A DNA stretch of 64,000 bases from Sporanaerobium hydrogeniformans (GCF_002735925.1 NZ_PEDL01000001.1:62001-126000), one strand, 5' to 3'. Numbered from the stretch's first letter, positions 8,187 through 17,471 are shown. Program-made: numbers and translations. The notes: generated by a model from the letters alone, not told the origin.

Positions 8187-9650
8187 ATGTTTGAAGCAGT
8201 CAAAAATAGTGAGAAGCAATTTAGAAATTTAGTAAATGGTGAGTGGATAACAAGTATGAATCATCAATTTATTGATATTTTTTCACCTCTCGATCAACGA
8301 TTATTAGGACGCATACCTGCTATGACTACTACTGAAGTAGATGGAGTCATTAAGGCTGCGAAAGAGGCGCAAAAGCAGTGGAAACTTACTCCGGTAAGTG
8401 AGAGGGCAACGATTTTAAATAAAGTGGCAGATCTCTTGTTAGAGAAAGTGGAGGAAATAGCCTATTTAATGATGTTAGAAATTGGAAAAGATAGAAAGAG
8501 TGCAAGTGCTGAAATCACACGTACAGCAGATTTTATTCGGTTTACAGCAGATAGTGGTAAAAATATTTCAGGAGAAAGTATTTCAGGAGATCGTTTCCCA
8601 GGGTTTAAAAGCAATAAGGTATCTGTTGTGACAAGAGAGCCTTTAGGTGTGGTACTAGCTATTTCTCCTTTTAACTATCCCATCAACTTAGCTGCTTCTA
8701 AAATTGCACCTGCTCTTGTGATAGGTAATTCGGTTGTACTTAAGCCTGCCACACAAGGAAGTCTAAGTGGTTTATATTTAGCAAGGATTTTTCAAATGGC
8801 AGGTGTGCCAGCAGGAGTACTGAATACGGTAACTGGCAAGGGGAGTGAGATAGGTGACTACATTACTACACATAAAGGAATTGACTTCATTAATTTTACG
8901 GGAAGTACAGACATTGGCAGACATATCTCTAAGTTAACAGAAATGGTGCCACTTCTTATGGAACTAGGAGGAAAAGATGCTGCTATTGTGTTAGAAGATG
9001 CTGATTTAGAAAAGACAGCAGATCAGATTGTGGCAGGTGCCTATGCTTATTCGGGGCAGAGATGTACAGCTGTTAAAAGAATTATTGTCATGGAACCTGT
9101 GGCAGATATCCTTGTTAGTAAATTAAAGGAAAAAATAAGCCAGCTTAAGGTAGGAAATCCACTGGAGCATGAAAGTTTAGATGTTGTACCACTTATTGAT
9201 GAGAGAGCAGCAGATTTTGTGACTGAACTTATAGAAGATGCTAAATTAAAAGGTGCCAATTTAGTTATTGGGGGAGCCCGCAAAGGTAATTTAATAGAAC
9301 CTACTTTATTTGATAAAGTAACAGTAGACATGCGTTTAGCTTGGGAAGAACCTTTTGGTCCTGTTGTACCAGTTATTCGTGTGAAAAGTAAAGAAGAAGC
9401 TATTGCAATCGCTAATGCATCGGAGTATGGCTTACAAAGCTCAGTATTTACAGAGAATATCAATGATGCTTTTTATATTGCAAATCAGCTAGAAGTAGGA
9501 ACAGTTCAGGTGAATAATAAAACTGAAAGGGGACCTGATCATTTTCCTTTTTTAGGTGTTAAAGCTTCTGGGATAGGGACACAAGGCATTCGCTATTCTA
9601 TTGAATCGATGTCTCGTCCAAAAGCCACTATTATTAACTTGCAAAGATAG
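8187..9650 (+). CDS. gapN: NADP-dependent non-phosphorylating glyceraldehyde-3-phosphate dehydrogenase
   Basis: The 487-residue aldehyde dehydrogenase resembles streptococcal GapN along its length: ISPFNYPINLAASKIAPAL, NFTGSTDIGRHI, MELGGKDAAIVLEDADL, YSGQRCTAVKR and QVNNKTERGPDHFPFLG. The catalytic Cys293 and general base Glu259 keep the 34-residue spacing of known GapN. GapN oxidises glyceraldehyde-3-phosphate directly to 3-phosphoglycerate, giving NADPH without ATP, and is a main NADPH source in many clostridia and streptococci. It is cytoplasmic and stands alone, convergent to the DUF421 gene. AAGGGGGA precedes the start. Confidence 0.92.
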   Translation: MFEAVKNSEKQFRNLVNGEWITSMNHQFIDIFSPLDQRLLGRIPAMTTTEVDGVIKAAKEAQKQWKLTPVSERATILNKVADLLLEKVEEIAYLMMLEIGKDRKSASAEITRTADFIRFTADSGKNISGESISGDRFPGFKSNKVSVVTREPLGVVLAISPFNYPINLAASKIAPALVIGNSVVLKPATQGSLSGLYLARIFQMAGVPAGVLNTVTGKGSEIGDYITTHKGIDFINFTGSTDIGRHISKLTEMVPLLMELGGKDAAIVLEDADLEKTADQIVAGAYAYSGQRCTAVKRIIVMEPVADILVSKLKEKISQLKVGNPLEHESLDVVPLIDERAADFVTELIEDAKLKGANLVIGGARKGNLIEPTLFDKVTVDMRLAWEEPFGPVVPVIRVKSKEEAIAIANASEYGLQSSVFTENINDAFYIANQLEVGTVQVNNKTERGPDHFPFLGVKASGIGTQGIRYSIESMSRPKATIINLQR

Positions 9651-9729
9651 GTATAAATGATTAAAAGTGCAGGTTGTTCATTAAAGATAAAAATATTTTT
9701 CAATAAAAGATAATTACCATATTATGACC

Positions 9730-10437
9730 TTAGATAAAGATGTCCTTCTTCATTTCTGTTTCAATTTTCTTATAGATGTGAACGTTATGGTCACGGTCAC
9801 AGGTAGCAAGAAAAATGTCAGAAAGGGGAGGGGCATCTTGTGATTGAAGCTGCTTTTGGAGCCAGACTTCATCAAGGCCCATATAATGGAGATTTTCAAG
9901 CATAATATGTCCATCAATGATAAGGTTGGCAACCAAATAGTCTTGAGAAGGCTTAAATTTTAAATCGTGAGGAGTAAGAGGGCGCTGATCAGAGCGAGGA
10001 AGAAAACTTAGCTTGCCATTAGGCTCTAGGATAACAGTTTGAAGTGTATGGAGGTCAAATTGGCCATTGACGCGGCACTGTGTCAGAAACTCATTGAGAT
10101 CCATCTTAGCCTTAGCCATATTTTTGTAATAGAGTTCTCCTTTGTCATAGAGAAGAATGGGCCGACCTGTTATAAAGCGGCGGAGCTTAATGGATTTGTT
10201 AGTACAAATAGAAAGCAAGGTGGTAATAAGACCATAGATAATCATAGCTGTAAGGGGCTTTAAGACATCGGTAAACATGGAAGTTGCTAGTTCAGCTGCT
10301 ATAGAGCCAATAGTAATACCATTAATATAGTCAAACATACTAAGCTGAGACATTTCTCGATTACCCATTAATTTACTTAAAATAAATAAGGTTACAATCG
10401 AAACCAATGCTGTTAAGATAGCTTCTAAAATTTCCAT
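9730..10437 (-). CDS. DUF421 (YetF-like) membrane protein
   Basis: This 235-residue protein has the YetF architecture: about three N-terminal membrane helices (residues 1-75, including SQLSMFDYINGITIGSIAAELAT) and a soluble part with the typical RRFITGRPILLYDKGELYYKNMAKAKMDLNEFL and VNGQFDLHTLQTVILEPNGKLSFLPR blocks. Bacillus members are linked to spores, but the biochemical role is not settled. An AGGTG site supports the ATG. The gene is a single unit convergent with gapN with no clear shared terminator. Confidence 0.85.
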   Translation of the reverse strand: MEILEAILTALVSIVTLFILSKLMGNREMSQLSMFDYINGITIGSIAAELATSMFTDVLKPLTAMIIYGLITTLLSICTNKSIKLRRFITGRPILLYDKGELYYKNMAKAKMDLNEFLTQCRVNGQFDLHTLQTVILEPNGKLSFLPRSDQRPLTPHDLKFKPSQDYLVANLIIDGHIMLENLHYMGLDEVWLQKQLQSQDAPPLSDIFLATCDRDHNVHIYKKIETEMKKDIFI

Positions 10438-10656
10438 ATAAACACCTCATTTCAAATTCTTAAAGCTATTATGAGCTTTTTAGCTAAAATTCATCCTTCT
10501 TAGTAAGTGAAGTATAAAAAATGCTTGTTTAATGAAAAGGGAGAAAGTATTTGAAAACAGTAGGAATAAAGACTAATATAAAAGGAGTAGAATAGTAAAG
10601 ACTGGACTCATTAAAAACAATGAAAAGATGGGATGTTTATAAGGAGTAAAGAGGTT

Positions 10657-11235
10657 ATGAAAATATGGGAACATTTTAAAACAGTTACAAAGCACCGTCA
10701 TCAAGTTATGAAGCATTGCTTAAAGGCAGGTATTTTCTGGCAGGGGTGTTTGCATGACTTGTCTAAATATAGTCCTACTGAGTTTTGGGTAGGAGCCCAA
10801 TATTACAGTGGTACCCGTAGCCCCAATGAAAAAGAGCGGGAAGAGTTAGGGTATTCAGCAGCTTGGCTTCATCATAAAGGAAGAAATAAGCACCACTTTG
10901 AATATTGGACAGACTATCACCCAAAAGCTAAACGTATTCTTCCTGTAAAGATGCCACAAAATTATGTAATTGAAATGTTTTGTGATCGTGTGGCAGCGAG
11001 TAAGATTTATTTAAAGGATCAATACACAGATAGAAGTGCACTAGAGTATTTTTTAGAGGGAAGAGTAAGAAGGGATGGTATGATTCATCCTCATACTTCT
11101 CAGCAGCTAGAAGAATTACTTCGTATGTTAGCAGAGGAAGGAGAAGAAAAAACCTTTGCTTATATAAGGGCATTAAAACAAACAGCACAAGAGAGAAAGC
11201 AAGATATGAATAGGTACAAGAGTGATGAATCATAG
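10657..11235 (+). CDS. DUF5662-family protein
   Basis: The 192-residue soluble protein carries a histidine-rich HD-like core: HRHQVMKHCLKAGI, LHDLSKYSPTEFW, WLHHKGRNKHHFEYW and EMFCDRVAASKIYL. These match DUF5662, common in Firmicutes and of unknown function. The H...HD...HH pattern resembles metal-dependent HD phosphohydrolases, but activity is not established. I start it at the ATG at 10657, which has AAGGAG and AGAGG just upstream, rather than at the in-frame ATG at 10633, which has only a poor site. Confidence 0.75.
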   Translation: MKIWEHFKTVTKHRHQVMKHCLKAGIFWQGCLHDLSKYSPTEFWVGAQYYSGTRSPNEKEREELGYSAAWLHHKGRNKHHFEYWTDYHPKAKRILPVKMPQNYVIEMFCDRVAASKIYLKDQYTDRSALEYFLEGRVRRDGMIHPHTSQQLEELLRMLAEEGEEKTFAYIRALKQTAQERKQDMNRYKSDES

Positions 11236-11316
11236 TATATGGGGCCTTTTAATAGAGTGAGAGCCCTAAAAAGGCAAAAAAGCACAAAAGTTCCTTTTTT
11301 TTAATATAGTATAATG

Positions 11317-11434
11317 AGATAAGGAAAGATGAATAGCTTAAGTGCCGTTCTCCATGAAAAGCAAATGGAGAAAGTACCTGTCAAAATAAGGACAAAAAAC
11401 GGAGAAGATGCTAAAATAAAAGATAACCTTATCT
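11317..11434 (+). ncRNA. Candidate structured leader RNA, unassigned class
   Basis: Several nested pairings are visible upstream of the flavoprotein gene: an outer stem AGATAAGG (11317-11324) with CCTTATCT (11427-11434); TAGC (11334-11337) with GCTA (11410-11413); CCGT (11345-11348) with ACGG (11399-11402); a perfect hairpin TTCTCCAT (11348-11355) with ATGGAGAA (11365-11372); and TGTC with GACA (11379-11394). TTCTCC could also pair with the later GGAGAA at 11401-11406. I cannot match this to a known riboswitch. A TATAAT at 11310 would start transcription inside the outer stem, which weakens the case. Confidence 0.3.
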
Positions 11435-11526
11435 TAATTAAAAATAAAAAATAAGACAGGAATAATTAGCAAATATTTTACTAAAATAAAATAGAGAGCT
11501 TTTTAGAAGTAAAGGAGAGGGCACAG

Positions 11527-12393
11527 ATGAATACACACTATGATATAGCTATTATAGGAACAGGACCAGCAGGGCTATCAGCAGCCATTAATGCCAAAGT
11601 ACGCAATAAAAAGTTTATACTTTTTGGAAACGATCATTTAAGCATGAAGCTAGAGAAAGCCCATCAAATTAACAATTATTTAGGTTTTCCAGGCATAACA
11701 GGTCAGCAAATGCAAACTTTATTTCAAGAACATCTTAAAGAAATGGAAATTGAAATAACTGAGAAAAAAGTAACCAATATTTATCATATGGGAGATTACT
11801 TTTCTATTTTAGCCAATAATGAGATCTTCGAAAGTAAGACGATTATTTTAGCAACAGGAGTACAAGTGGGCAAACGATTTGAAGGAGAGGATACATTCCT
11901 TGGGCGTGGTGTAAGCTACTGTGCAACTTGTGATGGTAATTTCTATAGAGGTAAAGTGGTAACAGTGATTGCTTATGATAAAAAAGAAGAGGAAGAAGCT
12001 AATTTCTTAGCAGATATAGCAAATAAGGTTTACTATATTCCTATGTATAGGGAAGAAGTGGAAGTAGATAAAAAAATAGAAGTTATAAGGGATCGACCAG
12101 TGGAAATCATAGGTGTGCAACAGGTGACAAAGCTTATTATGCAAAATAGAGAGCTTGATACGGATGGTATTTTTATTTTAAGAGATACGATTAGTCCAAG
12201 TACACTTTTACCAGGTCTTGAAACAAATGAAAACCATGTGAAGGTAGACCGACTCATGCAAACTAGTCTTCCAGGATGCTTTGCAGCTGGAGATATTGTA
12301 GGGAAGCCCTATCAGTATATTAAAGCAGCAGGGGAAGGTAATATCGCTGCACTATCAGCAGCAAGTTATGTAGATGCCAAAGCTAAGGCTTAA
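11527..12393 (+). CDS. Thioredoxin reductase-like flavoprotein lacking NADPH motifs (FFTR-like)
   Basis: The 288-residue protein has the FAD Rossmann motif IIGTGPAGLSAA, the ATG motif ILATGVQ, the redox-active disulfide CATC (Cys132/Cys135) and the C-terminal FAD motif CFAAGDIVGKPYQYIKAAGEG. The middle domain reads TVIAYDKKEEEEANFLADIA where NADPH-dependent thioredoxin reductases have a GGGDSA-type nucleotide loop, and the HRR phosphate-binding arginines are replaced by YIPMYREE. This pattern matches the ferredoxin-dependent flavin thioredoxin reductases described from clostridia. It probably reduces thioredoxin with electrons from ferredoxin. No thioredoxin gene is adjacent. GGAGAGGG precedes the start. 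Confidence 0.75.
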   Translation: MNTHYDIAIIGTGPAGLSAAINAKVRNKKFILFGNDHLSMKLEKAHQINNYLGFPGITGQQMQTLFQEHLKEMEIEITEKKVTNIYHMGDYFSILANNEIFESKTIILATGVQVGKRFEGEDTFLGRGVSYCATCDGNFYRGKVVTVIAYDKKEEEEANFLADIANKVYYIPMYREEVEVDKKIEVIRDRPVEIIGVQQVTKLIMQNRELDTDGIFILRDTISPSTLLPGLETNENHVKVDRLMQTSLPGCFAAGDIVGKPYQYIKAAGEGNIAALSAASYVDAKAKA

Positions 12394-12413
12394 ATAAAAA
12401 ATAGGAGTAAATA

Positions 12414-12448
12414 AAAACTGGTATAGGTATCATCTATGCCAGTTTTTT
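12414..12448 (+). terminator. Intrinsic terminator
   Basis: AAAACTGGTATAG (12414-12426) pairs with CTATGCCAGTTTT (12434-12446), followed by Ts. It ends the flavoprotein gene. Confidence 0.9.
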
Positions 12449-12565
12449 GTAAAAATATTCAAATGATTTGTTCTATGATTTAACATTTATGGTATACTAA
12501 AAGTAATAAAAGATAAGCACAAGAAAATTCATAGTAGAGTATAAAAAAGTAAGGAGGAATGGGGC

Positions 12566-12886
12566 ATGGAACAAGTAGAAAATAAAGAAAAAACTTTACA
12601 GGTATATGCGCAACAGTTAACAAAAGAGCTAGAAGATACCTTTGACTGTCATCCCTTTGCATTAGGGGGAATTGTGGAATCACATTATATTCAGAGAGAA
12701 GGCTTTGCTTTAGCACTTATATTGCTATTAACTAAAAAGTATATTCATACGGGAAATCGTACCCTCATTGATAAATTTTTAGCACAGGTTAAGGGCTATA
12801 TAGGGCAATCTATGGAGGTATTAGGAGAAAACACTGTAGCAAATATAATGAGTCAGTTTAAAGAAATAAAGAAAAATATTAATTAG
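12566..12886 (+). CDS. Small helical protein of unknown function
   Basis: The 106-residue protein follows a strong AAGGAGGA site. It is acidic at the N-terminus (MEQVENKEKTLQVYAQQLTKELEDTF) and has one moderately hydrophobic stretch (FALALILLLTKK), with the rest predicted helical. A CHPF motif holds its only cysteine. I do not recognise a family. It lies between two unrelated units and converges on the PfkB kinase gene with only a 21-base gap. Confidence 0.6.
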   Translation: MEQVENKEKTLQVYAQQLTKELEDTFDCHPFALGGIVESHYIQREGFALALILLLTKKYIHTGNRTLIDKFLAQVKGYIGQSMEVLGENTVANIMSQFKEIKKNIN

Positions 12887-12907
12887 AGAGCAAACTATTA
12901 AAAGGAC

Positions 12908-13822
12908 TTAATAAATGGATAATCGGGTTTTCTGTAAGTCTTCAATAGCTTTTAATGTAGGCGGATGGAGTGGAAGAGGAAAGGTTGTACACGCTATAGC
13001 AGCAGTAGCGCTGGCAAAGCTAACTAATTCTTCATCCTTCATACCCTTTAAAAGGCCATAAATACAGCCTGCTTTAAAGGTATCACCAGCACCTAAAGTA
13101 CTTATTACTGGTACCTGATAAGGCTGAAAGGTTTTAGGTGTTTCACCTTTGCGTCCATAGAGAATTTCCTTAGCACCTTGTGTGAAAATAGTAAGAGCAG
13201 GACTCTTTTCAAGATAGTGTTCAAAAAGGGATAACCTATCTGCTTGAGGATAGGTATTATGAATAAATTCATTGGAAAGAACATTAATGCTGGCATAGCG
13301 ATGAAGAGTACTATCATAAGGGCAGTCAATAGTTACATAACTTTTCCCTAAACTGTGACAAAGAATAGCGACTCTTTCGGAAGCTTCTTGGAAAAAAGGA
13401 TCAAGTCCAACAATTTGGGCTCTTTTAATATCCTCTTCTTTAGGCATGTTCCAGCGTTTAATCACATCTGAAAAGTAACCCACAAATTGTCCAAAGGGTG
13501 TACGCGTAGTATGATCAATAAAGCAATAATCCTGTAGACCTTCGTAACCTTCTTCAAAAAAGAGGGCACTTAGGTCTACTTTTTTGTCTTTATAAAAACT
13601 CTGAATCAGTGGATAAACATCGGTCCCCATGTAATTGCCATCCATCTTGATAGAACAGCCTAAGCTTGCTAAAACAGTAGCACAGGTTCCAGTTTCTCCA
13701 CCAGGTAAGACATAGTGCTCAGTAAACTCCCCATAGGTATCTGCTTCTGGAAAGTTATCTTTTAATAAGAAGCTATGTGTTTTTAAGATCATTCCATATA
13801 AATAGACATCATAATTTCCCAT
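12908..13822 (-). CDS. PfkB-family carbohydrate kinase
   Basis: This 304-residue cytoplasmic kinase has both PfkB signatures: the early glycine block LPGGETGTCATVLASLG (about residues 39-55) and the C-terminal anion-hole motif STLGAGDTFKAG with catalytic Asp247. Family members phosphorylate sugars such as ribose, fructose or 2-keto-3-deoxygluconate, or nucleosides, with ATP. Substrate residues cannot be assigned by eye, and no sugar-specific neighbour is co-transcribed. A GGGGGA site supports the ATG. Confidence 0.85.
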   Translation of the reverse strand: MGNYDVYLYGMILKTHSFLLKDNFPEADTYGEFTEHYVLPGGETGTCATVLASLGCSIKMDGNYMGTDVYPLIQSFYKDKKVDLSALFFEEGYEGLQDYCFIDHTTRTPFGQFVGYFSDVIKRWNMPKEEDIKRAQIVGLDPFFQEASERVAILCHSLGKSYVTIDCPYDSTLHRYASINVLSNEFIHNTYPQADRLSLFEHYLEKSPALTIFTQGAKEILYGRKGETPKTFQPYQVPVISTLGAGDTFKAGCIYGLLKGMKDEELVSFASATAAIACTTFPLPLHPPTLKAIEDLQKTRLSIY

Positions 13823-14020
13823 TTATAAATCCCCCTTTATTTATTTGTGCTTAGTATAGCAGAATGAATAGATTTATAAAGGGAAATACTTGCGAAGTTA
13901 GTGTAAAATTATTCACTTTTAATAAATTTTAAATTCAATAAAAAATTAAAATATATTTAATGCAACTTATCTAGTAGAAAAGATGAGAAAGAGTTGGAAA
14001 ATCTTCACTTAAGATTAAAT

Positions 14021-14048
14021 ATATAGAATTTAAACAAAAAATATAGAA
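14021..14048 (+). promoter_or_regulatory. Direct repeat, candidate response-regulator site
   Basis: ATATAGAA occurs at 14021-14028 and 14041-14048, exactly 20 bases apart (two helical turns). The first copy belongs to a 16-base motif ATATAGAATTTAAACA that recurs with one mismatch upstream of the sugar-binding protein gene. AraC-type regulators bind such same-face direct half-sites. Confidence 0.45.
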
Positions 14049-14107
14049 ATTCACTAAATAATAAGTAATATCTATGATATTTTATAGATAGAAAAGGAGT
14101 GATAATA

Positions 14108-15631
14108 GTGCAGAAGGTGATGTTAGTAGATGATGAAGTACTGGCTATAGACTATCTTACTCACTTAATTGACTGGGAATCACAAGGTTACAAGATTGTT
14201 GGAAGTGCTATTAATGGTAAAAAGGCATTAGACATATATGAAAAGCATAAACCTGATATTGTCATTTCGGATATATGTATGATGGGGATGGATGGACTTG
14301 AACTAGCAAGGCAGTTAAAAGCTAAAAATTCTGATGTAGTGATTATCTTAATTTCTGCCTATAAAGACTTTGAGTATGCACAAAAAGGAATACAATATGG
14401 AGTGGCTAACTATTTGCTAAAGCATGAATTAAATGAAGAGATTCTAATTAGGGAATTAAAATTGGTACGTGAGAAACTAGAAGCAGGAGAAAAAAGAAAG
14501 AAGATTTATAGGGAGTATTTCACTAATCGATTAATCTATAACCAAGTAGAGGAAGGAATAACGGAATTAGAAATAGGTAATCGTTTCTTTCTGGTAATGG
14601 TACATAAAAATCTTTTATTTTCAAGAGGAATGTTTAATGAGACGAAATGGGAAACATATGAGTTGCAAGAGGTGAAAAAGGTAATAGAGGAAGAGATGGA
14701 AGAAAAAGTGTACTATGTTTCAGATGTTCAAATCACACCTAATAACCTTATTGTTTTGTATAAAATACAAAATACCACAAGTAAATATATAGTAAGTAGC
14801 CTTATATTTAGAAAATGCGAAAAAATTTGTGAATGTTTAATAAGCCTTTCTAATTGTCAATTTAACGTTGTTTATAGTGAAGAGATTAATCGGTTAGAGA
14901 TAAGTAGTATCTTTCAAAAGATTTCCTTTCAAATAAGATATGCAGCCTTTTGGAAGCCGCAATGTGCTTATAATTTATATAAGCTACAGCCAGCTGGAAA
15001 AGAAGAGCGTATTGCTTGGAATGTGCAAGTAGAAGAATTACGAACAATGATTTATGAAAGAAGTGAATCTATTAAGGACTTTATAGGTCATCTATTTGGC
15101 ATGACAGAGTATTATGGTTATAGTTTAGGAGCATTTAAGGAGTTATTGCATGCAGTAGAAAATTTAGTAAGAGAAATAGAAGAAAAAGAAGGCATAAAAA
15201 GAAAAAGCTCACGAGAAGAGTTATGCAAAGTAGGAGAAATACAACATTATTATATAGAGTGTATAACAGATATAAGGGATGAAATTTATGAAAGAAATGG
15301 AGAAAAATATTGTAAATTGGTAATAGATATGATGCGTTATATCTACAAAAATTATAATCAAGAAATAAGCTTAGAAAGTATAGGAGAAGAATTCCAAATG
15401 AATGGTGTTTATTTGGGACAACTATTTAAGAAAGAAGTAGGAATTACTTTTTTGAAGTATTTGACCAATTATAGAATAGGGGAAGCAAAAAAACTACTTT
15501 TAGAAGGAAAAATGAATATAACTGAAGTATCTAAGCAAGTAGGATATAAGACAAGCCAATATTTTAGTCAGATTTTCATAAAGAATGTGGGCATGAAGCC
15601 ACAAGATTATAAAAGGGAGCCGAAAAAATGA
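14108..15631 (+). CDS. AraC-type (YesN-like) response regulator
   Basis: The 507-residue protein starts with a receiver domain (VMLVDDE acidic pocket, phospho-acceptor Asp55 in IVISDICMMGMDG, ISAYKDFEYA, conserved KHE lysine) and ends with an AraC/XylS double helix-turn-helix (about residues 405-505: ISLESIGEEFQMNGVYLGQLFKKEVGITFLKYLTNYRI and ITEVSKQVGYKTSQYFSQIFIKNVGMKPQDYK). The middle is long and unassigned. I chose the GTG at 14108 because AAAGGAG lies nine bases before it; an in-frame GTG at 14099 falls on the ribosome site itself. The stop overlaps the kinase start by four bases, so the pair is translationally coupled. It should control the adjacent sugar importer and beta-galactosidase. 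Confidence 0.9.
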   Translation: MQKVMLVDDEVLAIDYLTHLIDWESQGYKIVGSAINGKKALDIYEKHKPDIVISDICMMGMDGLELARQLKAKNSDVVIILISAYKDFEYAQKGIQYGVANYLLKHELNEEILIRELKLVREKLEAGEKRKKIYREYFTNRLIYNQVEEGITELEIGNRFFLVMVHKNLLFSRGMFNETKWETYELQEVKKVIEEEMEEKVYYVSDVQITPNNLIVLYKIQNTTSKYIVSSLIFRKCEKICECLISLSNCQFNVVYSEEINRLEISSIFQKISFQIRYAAFWKPQCAYNLYKLQPAGKEERIAWNVQVEELRTMIYERSESIKDFIGHLFGMTEYYGYSLGAFKELLHAVENLVREIEEKEGIKRKSSREELCKVGEIQHYYIECITDIRDEIYERNGEKYCKLVIDMMRYIYKNYNQEISLESIGEEFQMNGVYLGQLFKKEVGITFLKYLTNYRIGEAKKLLLEGKMNITEVSKQVGYKTSQYFSQIFIKNVGMKPQDYKREPKK

Positions 15632-17373
15632 AAAAGAAGCGCTTGAAAAAAAGGATCCTGCTTAATATTTTTCTAGTACTTAGTTTTGCTATGATAGCAA
15701 GTACAGCTATTACCTATTTATATTTTGAAAATATTGTTAAGAACCAAAAGATATCAGATGAAAGATCAAAGATGCATCAAGTACTGAATCAAATTAATTT
15801 TATGGTTGAAGATATAGAGTCTGCGGTTAAAAGCATGATTGTAGATGAAGTGATGCAAGAACAATTAGGAAAAGAATACTTTGAAAATGAATATGAACGC
15901 ATAAAGAATATGGATACGATATCTAAAAGATTAATTTTTTATAATAGCTTACGTACATATATCGGATGTTCTTTTTTAGAATTAAAAAATGGGAGACGTT
16001 ATAGCAGTAGTGGAAGTTCATTAGAAGCAGATTACCTTAATCGTAAGTTTGAAAATGAGGACTTTAAAACATTTAAGGAATCTGGCAAACGTTTTTCCGA
16101 TCCTTATTTTGGACTGGACACGGGCACTATTCAACCTGTTATTTGCTACAAAAGTGAAATGTGGGATAAATACCATTTCGGCGAAAAACAAGGAAATCTT
16201 TATCTTGAAATCTACTTGGAATATTTCTTAAAGCAGATACGAATTTATGGACAGGAATATGAAAATGTCTATTTAATAGATGATAGACAAAAATGTCTTT
16301 ATAGTAAGGGAGAGACAGAACAAATAAAAGTATTTATGGCAGAGGAAGGTAGACTAAAAAAACAAGAAGTAAAGAGAGTAACAGGTGGATATCTCATTTA
16401 TGAAAAAGTAGAATCTACAGGCTGGATCTTATGTACTTTGATTAGTAATGACTATTTATGGGAGAGATGTAAATTCGTATTAGAATTTTTTGTATTGATT
16501 TTTTTAGGTTCATTAGGACTAATGCTACTATCTACTTCTAGGCTTATGGAAAATATTATTAGGCCTATTACTCGGTTGTCAGAGCAGATGGAACATATTG
16601 ATTATAATAAGTTGGAAATGTGTGAAATGGTTTATACACATGATGAAATCCAAACGTTATATGAATGTTTTGATAAAATGCTGAAAGAAATTTGCAAGGG
16701 GATTGAAGATAAGATGAAATATGAAAAGCAAAAGAAAGAAATGGAATTTGATATTATGCTTTCACAAATTAATCCTCATTATCTTTATAATGTACTCAAT
16801 ACAGTTGTTTATCTTGCAGTGGCAGAAAAAAATCAAAAAATTGTAGAGATAGTAAAGGCCTTAATTTATAGTTTACAAGAAACTTTAAATATAGGGGAAC
16901 AACATATTAATACAATTATTCGTAAGGAATTAGAACTTACAGAATGTTATTTAACTATTCAGAAATATCGCTATCCGCATAGGTTTGAAATGATTATACA
17001 GTGTGAAGAGGAGTTAAAGGAACTTATAGTACCTAAGACAATTATTCAGCCCTTGATAGAAAATGCCATTTTACATGGAATACTTCCTACGGAGCAAACA
17101 GGAACGATTGAGCTTAAGATAGAAAAGAAAGATGGAAGTCTTTGGATTACAGTAGAGGATAATGGGATAGGTATTGAGGAAGAACAATTAAGAAGGTTTA
17201 ATACCGATGCAAAAAATAGTTATATAAAGAATGGTCGTAAGCACATAGGGGTTGCTAATGTAAGGGATAGAATTTGCTATTTATATGGGGAACCTTATGG
17301 CATGGAAATAAGAAGAAAGGAATTAGGTGGTACCATTGTCCTACTTCGTTTACCTATTCATAAAAAAGATTAA
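15628..17373 (+). CDS. YesM-type sensor histidine kinase
   Basis: The 581-residue kinase has an N-terminal membrane helix (about residues 11-31), a large extracellular sensor region, a second helix (about 285-307), a HAMP segment, the His_kinase domain with MLSQINPHYLYNVLNTV (His384) and a C-terminal ATPase domain with VEDNGIGIEEEQL and GIGVANVRDR-like G boxes. This is the LytS/YesM class, which usually pairs with AraC-type regulators next to sugar importers. It overlaps the regulator gene by ATGA. The sensed compound is probably an extracellular oligosaccharide, judged by the next genes. Confidence 0.9.
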   Translation: MKKKRLKKRILLNIFLVLSFAMIASTAITYLYFENIVKNQKISDERSKMHQVLNQINFMVEDIESAVKSMIVDEVMQEQLGKEYFENEYERIKNMDTISKRLIFYNSLRTYIGCSFLELKNGRRYSSSGSSLEADYLNRKFENEDFKTFKESGKRFSDPYFGLDTGTIQPVICYKSEMWDKYHFGEKQGNLYLEIYLEYFLKQIRIYGQEYENVYLIDDRQKCLYSKGETEQIKVFMAEEGRLKKQEVKRVTGGYLIYEKVESTGWILCTLISNDYLWERCKFVLEFFVLIFLGSLGLMLLSTSRLMENIIRPITRLSEQMEHIDYNKLEMCEMVYTHDEIQTLYECFDKMLKEICKGIEDKMKYEKQKKEMEFDIMLSQINPHYLYNVLNTVVYLAVAEKNQKIVEIVKALIYSLQETLNIGEQHINTIIRKELELTECYLTIQKYRYPHRFEMIIQCEEELKELIVPKTIIQPLIENAILHGILPTEQTGTIELKIEKKDGSLWITVEDNGIGIEEEQLRRFNTDAKNSYIKNGRKHIGVANVRDRICYLYGEPYGMEIRRKELGGTIVLLRLPIHKKD

Positions 17374-17375
17374 AA

Positions 17376-17391
17376 ATATAGAATATAAACA
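17376..17391 (+). promoter_or_regulatory. Second copy of the putative response-regulator motif
   Basis: ATATAGAATATAAACA differs at one position from the motif at 14021-14036. It sits about 80 bases upstream of the binding-protein gene, just after the kinase stop codon. Confidence 0.45.
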
Positions 17392-17471
17392 TAATATAAA
17401 GATTGTGATATAGGAAGGGTTTTAAAAAAGTGATAGGCTTAGGGCATACTTAGTGAAGGAGGATACGAAAT

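Noticed and set aside
10540-10596. TTG-started frame of 14 codons after AAAGGGAG
   Set aside because: Too short and without promoter or terminator; probably chance in the gap between DUF421 and DUF5662 genes.
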